The position numbers and the translations under genes were made by a program. From assembly GCF_001730365.1 (NCBI RefSeq), contig NZ_MIKB01000015.1:248001-312000 (forward strand): 64,000 nt of DNA. Reading direction: 5' to 3'. Shown here one piece after another: positions 45,265-52,065 of this stretch (its first letter is position 1; each line of letters starts with the position of its first letter). Source of the stretch: Enterococcus quebecensis (GTDB lineage Bacteria; Bacillota; Bacilli; Lactobacillales; Enterococcaceae). Under the pieces are notes generated by a model. It worked only from the letters and a program-made list of their open reading frames with translations, was not told the DNA's origin and searched no databases.

Positions 45265-45801
45265 TTAATTTTTCAAGGATTTTTTATATTTTCTTATTTT
45301 TTTCATAGCCCAATCATAATGACTTGAGGTAACAGATACAAAATAACTGCCTAAAGTACTACCTCCAACCCAATCAAAAACACCTTTAGAAAACAGCTCT
45401 TCATTTGAAAAAGTTTCTACAAGTGCCATTACCTGAGTGTGACTCTCTTTCAATGAATACAAAGAAACTTCATAAGAAGTATCTTGGTGTTTTTCCCAGA
45501 AGCCAACATTCATAGCGCCATAAGTTTTCCAATTGTATCCTTCTTCTAAAAACTGCTTTTTGATACCTTTTTGATTAGATGTTACCCAATTTAAGAGCAA
45601 GTTCTGCCACTCTAACAAATGGATGAGTATATCTCTAATATTTTTATCTCTTTTCCAATGGGCTTCCTTTTCACTTTCAATATTAAAATCAAATACACCC
45701 TTTAATTCTTTTTCTGACATAGAATCAAGTAACACTATTAATTTTTGATACTTCTCATTTCCTGCTTGAATTAAATCCTTTTTTGTTGTTGGTCTAGCCA
45801 T
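45265..45801 (-). CDS. ClbS/DfsB-family four-helix protein
   Basis: 178 residues with the family hallmarks 'MARPTTKKDLIQAGNEKYQKL' (shortened: 'RPTTKKDLI'), 'IRDILIHLLEWQNLLLNW' and 'TSSHYDWAMKKIRKYKK'. ClbS protects against colibactin, and other members share the DinB-like helical fold. In this setting the substrate is unknown. It lies 38 bases behind the small membrane-protein gene and is probably expressed with it from the MerR-type promoter. Confidence 0.85.
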   Translation of the reverse strand: MARPTTKKDLIQAGNEKYQKLIVLLDSMSEKELKGVFDFNIESEKEAHWKRDKNIRDILIHLLEWQNLLLNWVTSNQKGIKKQFLEEGYNWKTYGAMNVGFWEKHQDTSYEVSLYSLKESHTQVMALVETFSNEELFSKGVFDWVGGSTLGSYFVSVTSSHYDWAMKKIRKYKKSLKN

Positions 45802-45839
45802 AATTAAATCCTCCTATTTTTTATTTAACTATATCATAT

Positions 45840-46220
45840 TTATTTCAAAAATAATGGTACTGAAATAATAAGTAACACACAAGAAATAATATTTAGATTT
45901 ATTATCCTCTTTTCCTTGTTTTTTATACGTATTATGATTAATGAATTTGCAAGGGCTATTGGTAGCGCTAAAACATAATAATAAATTGCCAATATTGAAA
46001 AGCAAATATAAATTATCTCATTACTAATTGTTACATCTTTTGAAAAAATATCTTGATTGATGAAATAAATCAATAAGAATCCCAGTGCTAAACATAAATT
46101 GATATAGCCAGTTACTTTATGGAACCTACATAAGTTTATTTTTTTTCTCTTTACTATGATTCCTTCAATTAAATAAAATAATCCTCCTCCAACGATTGCA
46201 TAACATAGTGTGATTAACAT
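45840..46220 (-). CDS. Four-helix membrane protein of unknown function (126 aa)
   Basis: Four hydrophobic helices (about 3-20, 35-55, 68-88, 105-124) with basic loops. No family recognised. It starts opposite the MerR regulator gene, and both promoters have the 19-base spacing used by MerR proteins, so it is likely the regulated target. It could be an efflux or modification accessory (inference). Confidence 0.6.
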   Translation of the reverse strand: MLITLCYAIVGGGLFYLIEGIIVKRKKINLCRFHKVTGYINLCLALGFLLIYFINQDIFSKDVTISNEIIYICFSILAIYYYVLALPIALANSLIIIRIKNKEKRIINLNIISCVLLIISVPLFLK

Positions 46221-46238
46221 TATTTTCCTCCTTTTTTT

Positions 46239-46315
46239 ATTATGGAGTAATACGTAGAGTAAGAGTCAATTACAATTTTTATGATTGACTCTTACCTTAT
46301 GTATTGGTTTATACT
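46239..46315. promoter_or_regulatory. Divergent MerR-type promoters sharing a 12-base inverted repeat
   Basis: Plus strand: TTGACT (46285-46290) - 19 - TATACT (46310-46315). Minus strand: TTGACT (46269-46264) - 19 - CATAAT (46244-46239). The two -35 boxes are embedded in a perfect inverted repeat, GTAAGAGTCAAT (46259-46270) and ATTGACTCTTAC (46284-46295). A 19-base spacer is the hallmark of MerR-activated promoters. Confidence 0.78.
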
Positions 46316-46351
46316 ATTAGTACGCTAGCTAGCAAATAAGGAGGAAATAAA

Positions 46352-47167
46352 ATGTTTAAAATAGGTGAATTCTCAAAATTAACAAATCTAACAGTTAGGG
46401 CATTACATCATTATGAGGAATTAGAGATTTTGCTTCCTAAGGAAATTGATACTGTTACCAATTATCGATATTATTCAGCAGATCAATTGGCAGTAGTTAA
46501 TAAAATTAAATTCTTACAACAAATTGGCTTGCCACTGAAAATAATCAAAACTATCATTCAAAGTAATGACATGAAACTATTAGAATCTCATTATGAGCTA
46601 AGAGAAACTGAAATTCATGATGAGCTGGAAGAATTAAAAAAGAAACAAAATATTGTGAAAATATTTAAAGAAAAAATGAAAGAAGGCAACTTTATGGAAA
46701 AATATAATGTTGAATTAAAAGTAATGCCAAAAAGAAGTGTCATGGCAATTAGAAAAATAGTTCCATCATTTGACGATGAACATGGGCTATGGACTGACTT
46801 ATATGAAGAGTTTATGAAACAAAATGGAAAAATGGAAAATCCACCACTAGGAGTAACCATTTATCATGACAAAGAATACAAGGATAGCGATATTGATATT
46901 GAGGTACAAAGTAGTATTGTTGGTAACTATAAAGATACCGATGATGTTAAGTTTTATGAGACTTCTGAGTTTACACTAGCATCTGTGACATTCAATGGTA
47001 GTTATGAACAAATGCCAGAAGTTACGCAAGCAATTGCATCATGGATTGAAGCAAATGATTATGTTATTTCTGGGCCAATGGTAAATATTGCACATGTTTC
47101 TCCAGCACAAGATCCTAATCCAGATAATTGGATTACAGAGGCAGGTTACATGGTATGTACTGATTAA
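46352..47167 (+). CDS. MerR-family regulator with GyrI-like ligand domain
   Basis: The N-terminal MerR winged helix ('KIGEFSKLTNLTVRALHHYEE') and coiled-coil dimer helix (about 75-115) are followed by a GyrI/BmrR-like small-molecule domain (about 119-271, 'MPKRSVMAIRKIVPSF', 'FTLASVTFNGSYEQMPEV'). Regulators of this build sense hydrophobic drugs or toxins. It has a strong AAGGAGG ribosome binding site and is divergent from the membrane-protein/ClbS operon it probably controls. Confidence 0.88.
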   Translation: MFKIGEFSKLTNLTVRALHHYEELEILLPKEIDTVTNYRYYSADQLAVVNKIKFLQQIGLPLKIIKTIIQSNDMKLLESHYELRETEIHDELEELKKKQNIVKIFKEKMKEGNFMEKYNVELKVMPKRSVMAIRKIVPSFDDEHGLWTDLYEEFMKQNGKMENPPLGVTIYHDKEYKDSDIDIEVQSSIVGNYKDTDDVKFYETSEFTLASVTFNGSYEQMPEVTQAIASWIEANDYVISGPMVNIAHVSPAQDPNPDNWITEAGYMVCTD

Positions 47168-47188
47168 ATAGATGTAGATAATTATTAC

Positions 47189-47297
47189 CCCTTTTGGAAA
47201 AACCAGAAGTTCTAATTCAATCCTAAATTCGTTGTGGCCTTAGACACCGACTAAATAGAAAGAAAAGCGACTTACTCTTTATTGAGCACGTCGCTTA
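47189..47297. repeat. Repeat R3, copy 3
   Basis: Close match of copy 2, here overlapping the end of the XRE gene at 47272: its AAGCGACTTACTC...GAGCACGTCGCTT hairpin serves as the gene's 3' end. Confidence 0.75.
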
Positions 47298-47589
47298 TTT
47301 TTATACATTGAATGAGCAAATCCTCTTTTTCTTTAGGAGACAATTTTTTAAGTTTCTCTAGTTCATTATCTTCCTCAATCTCAAACTCAAAAAAGTCTTT
47401 ATAAGACATTCCAAATGCTTCAATCAGTTTATCTAATGTAGGGACTGAAAGATTAAACTTTCCATTTTCTAACTTATTAACATATCTAGCATCTAGCGAA
47501 GCTGCTAATGATAACTTTTCTTGACTAATTCCTAAACGTTTGCGCAATATTTTTATTCTTTTTATTAGTATCGAATTTAAATCAGTCAT
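47272..47589 (-). CDS. XRE-family regulator (105 aa)
   Basis: N-terminal Cro/CI helix-turn-helix ('LGISQEKLSLAASLDARYVN', 'KLENGKFNLSVPTLDKLIEA') with a charged helical tail. Similar small XRE proteins are found in enterococcal and staphylococcal islands. No partner gene is evident; the closest neighbour is the C39-like protease operon in the same direction upstream. Confidence 0.8.
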   Translation of the reverse strand: MTDLNSILIKRIKILRKRLGISQEKLSLAASLDARYVNKLENGKFNLSVPTLDKLIEAFGMSYKDFFEFEIEEDNELEKLKKLSPKEKEDLLIQCIKISDVLNKE

Positions 47590-47742
47590 TCTATCATCTC
47601 CTCACTATAATGCTAGTTGGTTATAATCAATAAAACTACTGGCAAATAAATTAATAAAACATAGTTATTTATGACTCTTTCCGGTAAAGTGAAGTAGTCA
47701 AATAGTGCACACATGACAATGTATACTAAACTAAATAGAAAA

Positions 47743-47787
47743 AACCGAAGAATTCTGGTTAATACAGAATTCTTCGGTTTTTTTATT
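47743..47787 (-). terminator. Terminator of the C39-like protease operon
   Basis: Perfect arms AAAAAACCGAAGAATTCTG and complement, loop GTTAATA, with T-runs on both strands. Confidence 0.9.
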
Positions 47788-47829
47788 CATAATTAAAATA
47801 TAGATTACGCAAATAATTTACTCTTCATT

Positions 47830-49086
47830 CTACCAAAATGCTGTCATGCAAGTATTAGTCATATCCCCCCCATGAGCTGTAAAGTTAATATATCTTGCAT
47901 TAATCGTCCAGCCATCTGCAATGATTAGAAAGTTTGAATTGGTGCCTTTTTTACCAATATGATAGCCTTGCACAACAACTGAATGACCTATATCTTGTCC
48001 AACGTTATAACCAAAAATGAAATTTTTATTACTTCTTAGGTAAGATTTCATTTGTGAAAACACGGGTTTGTAAATTTGAGCTGAATTTACAGTCTTATTT
48101 TTCGATTTCGCTAAACTATTCATGGCCGGAATAAGTTTATTATCGTAAGTTGATCCATAAGAAATAGTCTTTCCATTTTTTTTAGCAGTCTTATAAATTG
48201 ATGTGCCAGAATCTTTCCAAAGTTTATTATAGGTTGCATTAATCGTTCTAGAATCATATGTTGCTCCTCTTGCGATACCAAGTTTTTCTGCCATAATACT
48301 CATTGCAGTAACTGAGCAAGCAAACTTACCTGCGTGGGCTTCTGCATCCTCTTGTAACATTGGAATAAATGCTCCTACTCCATAAGATTCGACATAAGAA
48401 TATCCAGAATTAGAAGGGTAGCTGGTCATAACATCACCCGAATGTCCATAAGACCCTCCGTTGCTATATCTATATCCTTCCTGATTTTCTAACTCTTCAA
48501 TGAAGCTCTCTGAATCTTCCACACCCGTAGCTGAACTAGCAACAACATCTTGAATATTCACGTTGTATACAGTAGCTTCATTTGAAATGATAACTTTATC
48601 CTCAATTGAAACATTATTTGTATCGACGTCAGATTTTTTATCTATTATTTCAACCAAATTATTAAATAGACTAGTAACATTTTCTTTTAAATTAAATTCT
48701 GATATATAATCATCTTTCAATCGATTATCAACTATTACATATCCATGATCTTTATTATCTACCTGCATCCGACAATCATACCCAATAAAATTTTTGTCGC
48801 CGTCATAAATAGGAATCATCTCTGAAATCTTAAAAACTTTTTCTACATCCATACTATTAGAAAATTCGAGTGCAATCTTTGCATAGGCTTCTTTATTTTC
48901 AAAATTCAGTGATCCAAAATTTTCAATATCTTTCTCTGAAATTATTTCATTAGAATATTTCTCCGTAGTATCTTCATTTAAAAAATCTTGAAATTCACTT
49001 GCTTCGACATATCCTGTTCCCATAAGTGAACAAATACCCATTAACCCAGCTACCAACAACGTTAATCTATTATTTTTCATTTTCAT
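47830..49086 (-). CDS. Secreted C39-like cysteine protease
   Basis: Signal peptide (about 1-29, '...GTGYVEAS'), an N-terminal pro-region with a PepSY/SpeB-prodomain-like feel ('AYAKIALEF', 'GYVIVDNRL'), then a C39_2-like papain-fold domain. The Cys is in 'KFACSVTAMSIMAEKLG' (about 256), the His in 'DIGHSVVVQGYH' (about 371) and an Asp in 'LIIADGWTI' (about 390). The 418-residue size and the pro-region recall streptopain-type secreted proteases. The upstream gene encodes a small anchored protein that overlaps it by 17 bases and is likely its partner. Confidence 0.78.
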   Translation of the reverse strand: MKMKNNRLTLLVAGLMGICSLMGTGYVEASEFQDFLNEDTTEKYSNEIISEKDIENFGSLNFENKEAYAKIALEFSNSMDVEKVFKISEMIPIYDGDKNFIGYDCRMQVDNKDHGYVIVDNRLKDDYISEFNLKENVTSLFNNLVEIIDKKSDVDTNNVSIEDKVIISNEATVYNVNIQDVVASSATGVEDSESFIEELENQEGYRYSNGGSYGHSGDVMTSYPSNSGYSYVESYGVGAFIPMLQEDAEAHAGKFACSVTAMSIMAEKLGIARGATYDSRTINATYNKLWKDSGTSIYKTAKKNGKTISYGSTYDNKLIPAMNSLAKSKNKTVNSAQIYKPVFSQMKSYLRSNKNFIFGYNVGQDIGHSVVVQGYHIGKKGTNSNFLIIADGWTINARYINFTAHGGDMTNTCMTAFW

Positions 49087-49486
49087 CTTTAGTACTCTCT
49101 CTGATTATATTTGAAATTCTGCTAATTTCTATTTGTTTGGTATTACTAATTCTATCCATCGGATAAAAAATAGAAATATGTTCTCCTATTCTAAGACTAT
49201 CAATATACAGACGAATCTCCGAATCTTTTAGCAATGTATTTGATTCATCAAAAACTTCGTCAGAAAATCTAACCATGATAGAAGCACCTTTCGTTAAATC
49301 TTCTACATCTTCCGACAGCTTAATGGCAAACTTATTACTCCATTTTTCTTGAATTAGTCCTTGAATTTGTAGTGGAGGCAATTCATTTCGCGCAACTTCT
49401 TTTTGGCGATTTGCGTTCCAAATAAAATAGACAACAGCAATCATGATAATAGTAATTGATACTAAGCAAATTTTTTTTATATTCAT
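49070..49486 (-). CDS. Membrane-anchored protein of unknown function (138 aa)
   Basis: One N-terminal helix (about 5-23) followed by an extracellular beta-rich domain ('IMVRFSDEVFDES', 'GEHISIFYPMDRIS'), possibly an OB-like fold. No family recognised. The overlap with the protease gene suggests coupled translation; it could be an inhibitor or immunity protein for that protease (inference). Confidence 0.6.
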   Translation of the reverse strand: MNIKKICLVSITIIMIAVVYFIWNANRQKEVARNELPPLQIQGLIQEKWSNKFAIKLSEDVEDLTKGASIMVRFSDEVFDESNTLLKDSEIRLYIDSLRIGEHISIFYPMDRISNTKQIEISRISNIIRESTKDENEK

Positions 49487-49626
49487 CTGTCCTCCCTTCT
49501 TAAAGTTCGTTCAAAATTTAATCTTACTCCAACAACAACTTATCCTTTTTGTTAAACATAAGCTACATATAACGAATTCAGAATATTCTAAAAATTATAT
49601 CATGTCAAGTAGTTTTTTATGTATAC

Positions 49627-49737
49627 TGGGTGTAATTATGGAAGTTAACTTAGAAATCGTGCGTAACTCTGATGTGATTTTATGTAAAGAGATTGCCAAT
49701 GCTGGTTTAGATCGTGATATTTAGTAGTATAGGTGTG
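49627..49737 (+). pseudogene. Fragment of guaA inside the accessory region
   Basis: About 80 bases ('CTTAGAAATCGTGCGTAACT' through 'GGTTTAGATCGTGATATTTA') match guaA 29368-29446, encoding 'LEIVRNSD' and '[10 protein letters not shown]', with about six changes and a stop in place of the Trp codon. Weaker similarity extends on both sides. It is a broken extra copy of the guaA C-terminal region. Confidence 0.85.
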
Positions 49738-49905
49738 ATGGATAAAAATTCGAATCGTTAGCGAAAGAAATCAAAAGTAAAATCGACGAAATGGTTCAAA
49801 CAGTTCAACAACTAGCACAACAATTAAAGCCTTAAAAGGGAGATAATAGATGAAAAAGGAACAGATTACAGCTGATTATCAGTGAAAAAGCCGTGTATTA
49901 GAATA
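49738..49905 (+). pseudogene. Remnant of a lipase-toxin 3' end and partner 5' end
   Basis: It matches 44044-44206: toxin end (codes 'KFESLAKEIKSKIDEMVQT' to 'QLAQQLKP' and stop), intergenic ribosome binding site and the first ~8 codons of the TlaA-like gene ('MKKEQITADYQ*'), where a stop and a frameshift end it. It shows a second complete toxin module once lay here. Confidence 0.85.
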
Positions 49906-49927
49906 TAGTTGATAATTTATTTAATAA

Positions 49928-49963
49928 AAGAAAAAACCACGATTTTTAGAAATCGTGGCTTCA
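49928..49963 (-). terminator. Terminator of the first XRE repressor
   Basis: CCACGATTT/AAATCGTGG arms followed on the minus strand by T6, ten bases behind the gene stop. Confidence 0.85.
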
Positions 49964-49972
49964 CTAAAAAAA

Positions 49973-50215
49973 TTATTCATCCTCAAATATTGTATTATTC
50001 ATCTCTGGAAAATCCAACAATTCAGAAACCGTCATATCTAATCCCATTGCTAACTTATGCAAAGTTTTCAACTTAGGGTTTTTGGTCTTCCCTTTCATAA
50101 TATTATCCACAGTAGATTGTGTTATACCTGATAAAGTTGCAAGTTTATTGATTGATATATTTCTTTCAGAACATAAATTGTTAAGTCGTAATCTAATTAC
50201 ATCAGAATAAGTCAT
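49973..50215 (-). CDS. XRE-family repressor, tandem copy 1 (80 aa)
   Basis: A Cro/CI helix-turn-helix ('ISINKLATLSGITQSTVDNI') with a short tail 'ELLDFPEMNNTIFEDE'. It is about 80% identical to the next gene (50302-50544). Its own start is preceded by operator-like TTAACCTTGTATAGTTAA, the same motif found before copy 2 and the R1 gene. Confidence 0.85.
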   Translation of the reverse strand: MTYSDVIRLRLNNLCSERNISINKLATLSGITQSTVDNIMKGKTKNPKLKTLHKLAMGLDMTVSELLDFPEMNNTIFEDE

Positions 50216-50227
50216 AGCTCTCCTCCA

Positions 50228-50293
50228 TTAACCTTGTATAGTTAACTCAAGTATAGCGAATGAAAATATATCACATTAACGTTACAAGGTTAT
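50228..50293. promoter_or_regulatory. Two XRE operators before tandem copy 1
   Basis: TTAACCTTGTATAGTTAA (50228-50245) and TTAACGTTACAAGGTTAT (50276-50293), both of the form TTAACCn6GGTTAA. Confidence 0.65.
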
Positions 50294-50301
50294 ATTTAGT
50301 A

Positions 50302-50544
50302 TTACTCATCATCAAAAAGCGTTTCATTCATTTCTGGAAAATCTAACAGTTCAGAAACCGTCATATCTAATCCCATTGCTAATTTATGTAACGTTTTTAG
50401 TTTAGGATTTTTAGTATTCCCCTTCATAATGTTATCCAGTGTAGATTGAGTCACCCCTGATAACGTTGCAAGTTTATTTATTGAAATCCCTTTTTGTTCA
50501 CATAATTTCTTAAGTCTAAAAACAATAATTTCTGAATATGTCAT
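50302..50544 (-). CDS. XRE-family repressor, tandem copy 2 (80 aa)
   Basis: 'ISINKLATLSGVTQSTLDNI' helix-turn-helix; the C-terminal 40 residues are nearly identical to copy 1, while the first 25 differ more. I choose the ATG at 50544 behind GGAGGG instead of the longer frame from 50613. It is divergent from R1 copy C, with three operators between them. Confidence 0.85.
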   Translation of the reverse strand: MTYSEIIVFRLKKLCEQKGISINKLATLSGVTQSTLDNIMKGNTKNPKLKTLHKLAMGLDMTVSELLDFPEMNETLFDDE

Positions 50545-50555
50545 AATTCCCTCCG

Positions 50556-50662
50556 TTAACCTTGTACAGTTAACTGAAGTATATAATATTTCCATACAAC
50601 TAATTAACCGCACACGGTTGACTCCGGATAATCCTTGTGATAAATTAACCTTATAAGGTTAA
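50556..50662. promoter_or_regulatory. Three XRE operators and the promoter of R1 copy C
   Basis: TTAACCTTGTACAGTTAA (50556-50573), TTAACCGCACACGGTTGA (50604-50621) and TTAACCTTATAAGGTTAA (50645-50662). A plus-strand promoter TTGACT (50618) - 17 - TAAATT (50641-50646) is overlapped by the second and third sites, so the XRE protein should repress the R1 gene. Confidence 0.7.
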
Positions 50663-50673
50663 AAACTATCATT

Positions 50674-50978
50674 AGGAGGTTCAACATGGCTCACCCAGTA
50701 AAAATGATCACCTATCAAGACCTACATAAACTAAATAATTCAATCCAACAACTAAAGAACTGGCACGAAACATTCAGTTTAATAAAAAACAACACCCATA
50801 ATCATTCTATTCCCGATAACCTCTTTTATGAGCATGAGCGAATACTAAAAACATTAACTCAAGAAACACAAAAACTTAAAACCAAAGAGAAACTCAAAAA
50901 TATTTTGATTTAAAATCCTAGCAGCAAATAGGATTTTAAAGTTCATCAGTATTAGCCGAACTGATACTGATGAGCGAT
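50674..50978 (+). repeat. Repeat R1, copy C (intact)
   Basis: Nearly identical to copy A from the ribosome binding site to the TCATCAGTAT/ATACTGATGA hairpin. The upstream control region is unrelated to that of copy A: here TTAACC operators, there ATATAGGC operators. Confidence 0.82.
50686..50913 (+). CDS. 75-aa protein of repeat family R1, copy C
   Basis: Differs from copy A only around residues 31-40 ('HETFSLIKNNTHN' against 'HKTFSSLKNNTQT'). Same AGGAGG-type ribosome binding site and same 3' hairpins. Function unknown. Conservation of the protein while flanks differ argues that it is selected for or moves as a unit. Confidence 0.7.
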   Translation: MAHPVKMITYQDLHKLNNSIQQLKNWHETFSLIKNNTHNHSIPDNLFYEHERILKTLTQETQKLKTKEKLKNILI

Positions 50979-50984
50979 AGATTT

Positions 50985-51020
50985 AAACAAGTAGTTAACT
51001 ATCTAACTACTTGTTTTTTT
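50985..51020 (+). terminator. Terminator after R1 copy C
   Basis: AACAAGTAGTTA and TAACTACTTGTT arms around ACTATC, followed by seven T. Confidence 0.85.
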
Positions 51021-51047
51021 GAAAACAGCTAAAAAACATAGTATAAT
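51019..51047 (+). promoter_or_regulatory. Promoter of the Fic toxin-antitoxin operon
   Basis: TTGAAA (51019) - 17 - TATAAT (51042-51047), 25 bases ahead of the antitoxin start. Confidence 0.65.
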
Positions 51048-51071
51048 GAACAAACACAAGGAGGGGTTATT

Positions 51072-51284
51072 ATGGCATTTCAAATTGAACTAAATGAACA
51101 AGAATTATCCATTCAAGGTGTACAATTTCAAACAAAAAAAGAATATACCATAATGAAGAACTCTTTAGGTTCAAGTATGTATGAGGGATTCGAGCCAACA
51201 AAAGACATGGTTCAGCTTCTAAAAGACATTCATGATGGAAAGAAAAGCAGAAATGATATTCTTACTTTTGTCTTAGGAAATTAA
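51072..51284 (+). CDS. Fic antitoxin (70 aa)
   Basis: Small acidic protein directly before a Fic gene. It carries 'SSMYEG' (about residues 34-39), matching the (S/T)xxxE(G/N) inhibition motif whose Glu blocks ATP binding in class I Fic systems. Good AGGAGG ribosome binding site. Operon order and 3-base gap fit a toxin-antitoxin pair. Confidence 0.75.
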   Translation: MAFQIELNEQELSIQGVQFQTKKEYTIMKNSLGSSMYEGFEPTKDMVQLLKDIHDGKKSRNDILTFVLGN

Positions 51285-51287
51285 CTC

Positions 51288-51887
51288 ATGAATAACAATT
51301 ATAACTATATAGATAACGAGAATCTTTACACTTACCCTAATTCAAAGGTTTTAAAAAATATTCCTGCTATTGACGATTTAGAAAAGTTACATTTAACTGA
51401 ACATCTTTTTGTATCTAACAGGATAGCTGAATTAGCTGAAAAGCCCATTTTAGTCAATTCTATGGACTCTATTAAGGACATTCATAAGTATCTTTTTCAG
51501 GATATGTACACTTGGGCTGGTGAATATCGCAAAGTCAATATCAGTAAACAAGGTTATCCCTTCATGGCATTCCAATCTTTCCCACAAGGTCAGCAGTATA
51601 TTAATGGTTTGATTCAAGAATTTTTATCTGGAAATCTCTCAAAAATAGAGATTAGTAAACAGCTTGCTACTATATTAGATGATTTAAACCATATGCACCC
51701 ATTTCGAGAAGGAAATGGTCAAGGACAAAGAGAAGCTATTCGCTGTCTAGCATTAGAAAAAGGATATGTACTGGAATTGAATCCCGCAGATAAGGAAGAA
51801 GTTTATAAAGCATATATGGACGGTGTGATTCATTCCAATCTTGAACTTTTGGAGAAAGTTATCTTTGAAAACTTAGCACCACTTTGA
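51288..51887 (+). CDS. Fic-domain toxin (199 aa)
   Basis: The active-site motif 'HMHPFREGNGQGQREAIRC' (His137) is HPFx(D/E)GNG followed by QGQR, where most Fic AMP-transferases have R-x-x-R; the first Arg is replaced by Gln. The flap region 'TWAGEYRKVNISKQGYPF' is typical. Fic toxins AMPylate targets such as gyrase/topoisomerase IV; the activity of this variant is uncertain. Preceded by its antitoxin. Confidence 0.85.
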   Translation: MNNNYNYIDNENLYTYPNSKVLKNIPAIDDLEKLHLTEHLFVSNRIAELAEKPILVNSMDSIKDIHKYLFQDMYTWAGEYRKVNISKQGYPFMAFQSFPQGQQYINGLIQEFLSGNLSKIEISKQLATILDDLNHMHPFREGNGQGQREAIRCLALEKGYVLELNPADKEEVYKAYMDGVIHSNLELLEKVIFENLAPL

Positions 51888-51974
51888 TACTAACTCTTAT
51901 AAACTAACTGCTTTTTAAACTATTCAAATTAGCTTAAATCCTTTTAAACTGGTGATTTCCAGCTTATAGATTCT

Positions 51975-51996
51975 ATTAGTTTATCGAGTGGGTGTG
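51975..51996 (+). other. Weak att-like site GAGTGGGTGTGATA
   Basis: From about 51983. It matches the guaA-end 12-mer at 8-9 positions and is preceded by sequence related to that before the 44874 site. It may be a decayed third junction. Confidence 0.35.
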
Positions 51997-51998
51997 AT

Positions 51999-52048
51999 AC
52001 AAAAATCCTTGAAAATCCTTATTTATAGGAATTTTCAAGGATTTTTAT
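51999..52048 (+). terminator. Terminator between Fic and AraC genes
   Basis: AAAATCCTTGAAAATCC and complement around TTATTTATA, followed by T5. It lies ahead of the AraC ribosome binding site, so it could also act as attenuator. Confidence 0.7.
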
Positions 52049-52065
52049 TTAAAGGAGGAATAAAA

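Noticed and set aside
36668-50978. CRISPR array from the repeated hairpins R1-R3
   Set aside because: Copies are kilobases apart, contain genes or terminators, and have no regular spacers; no cas genes are present.
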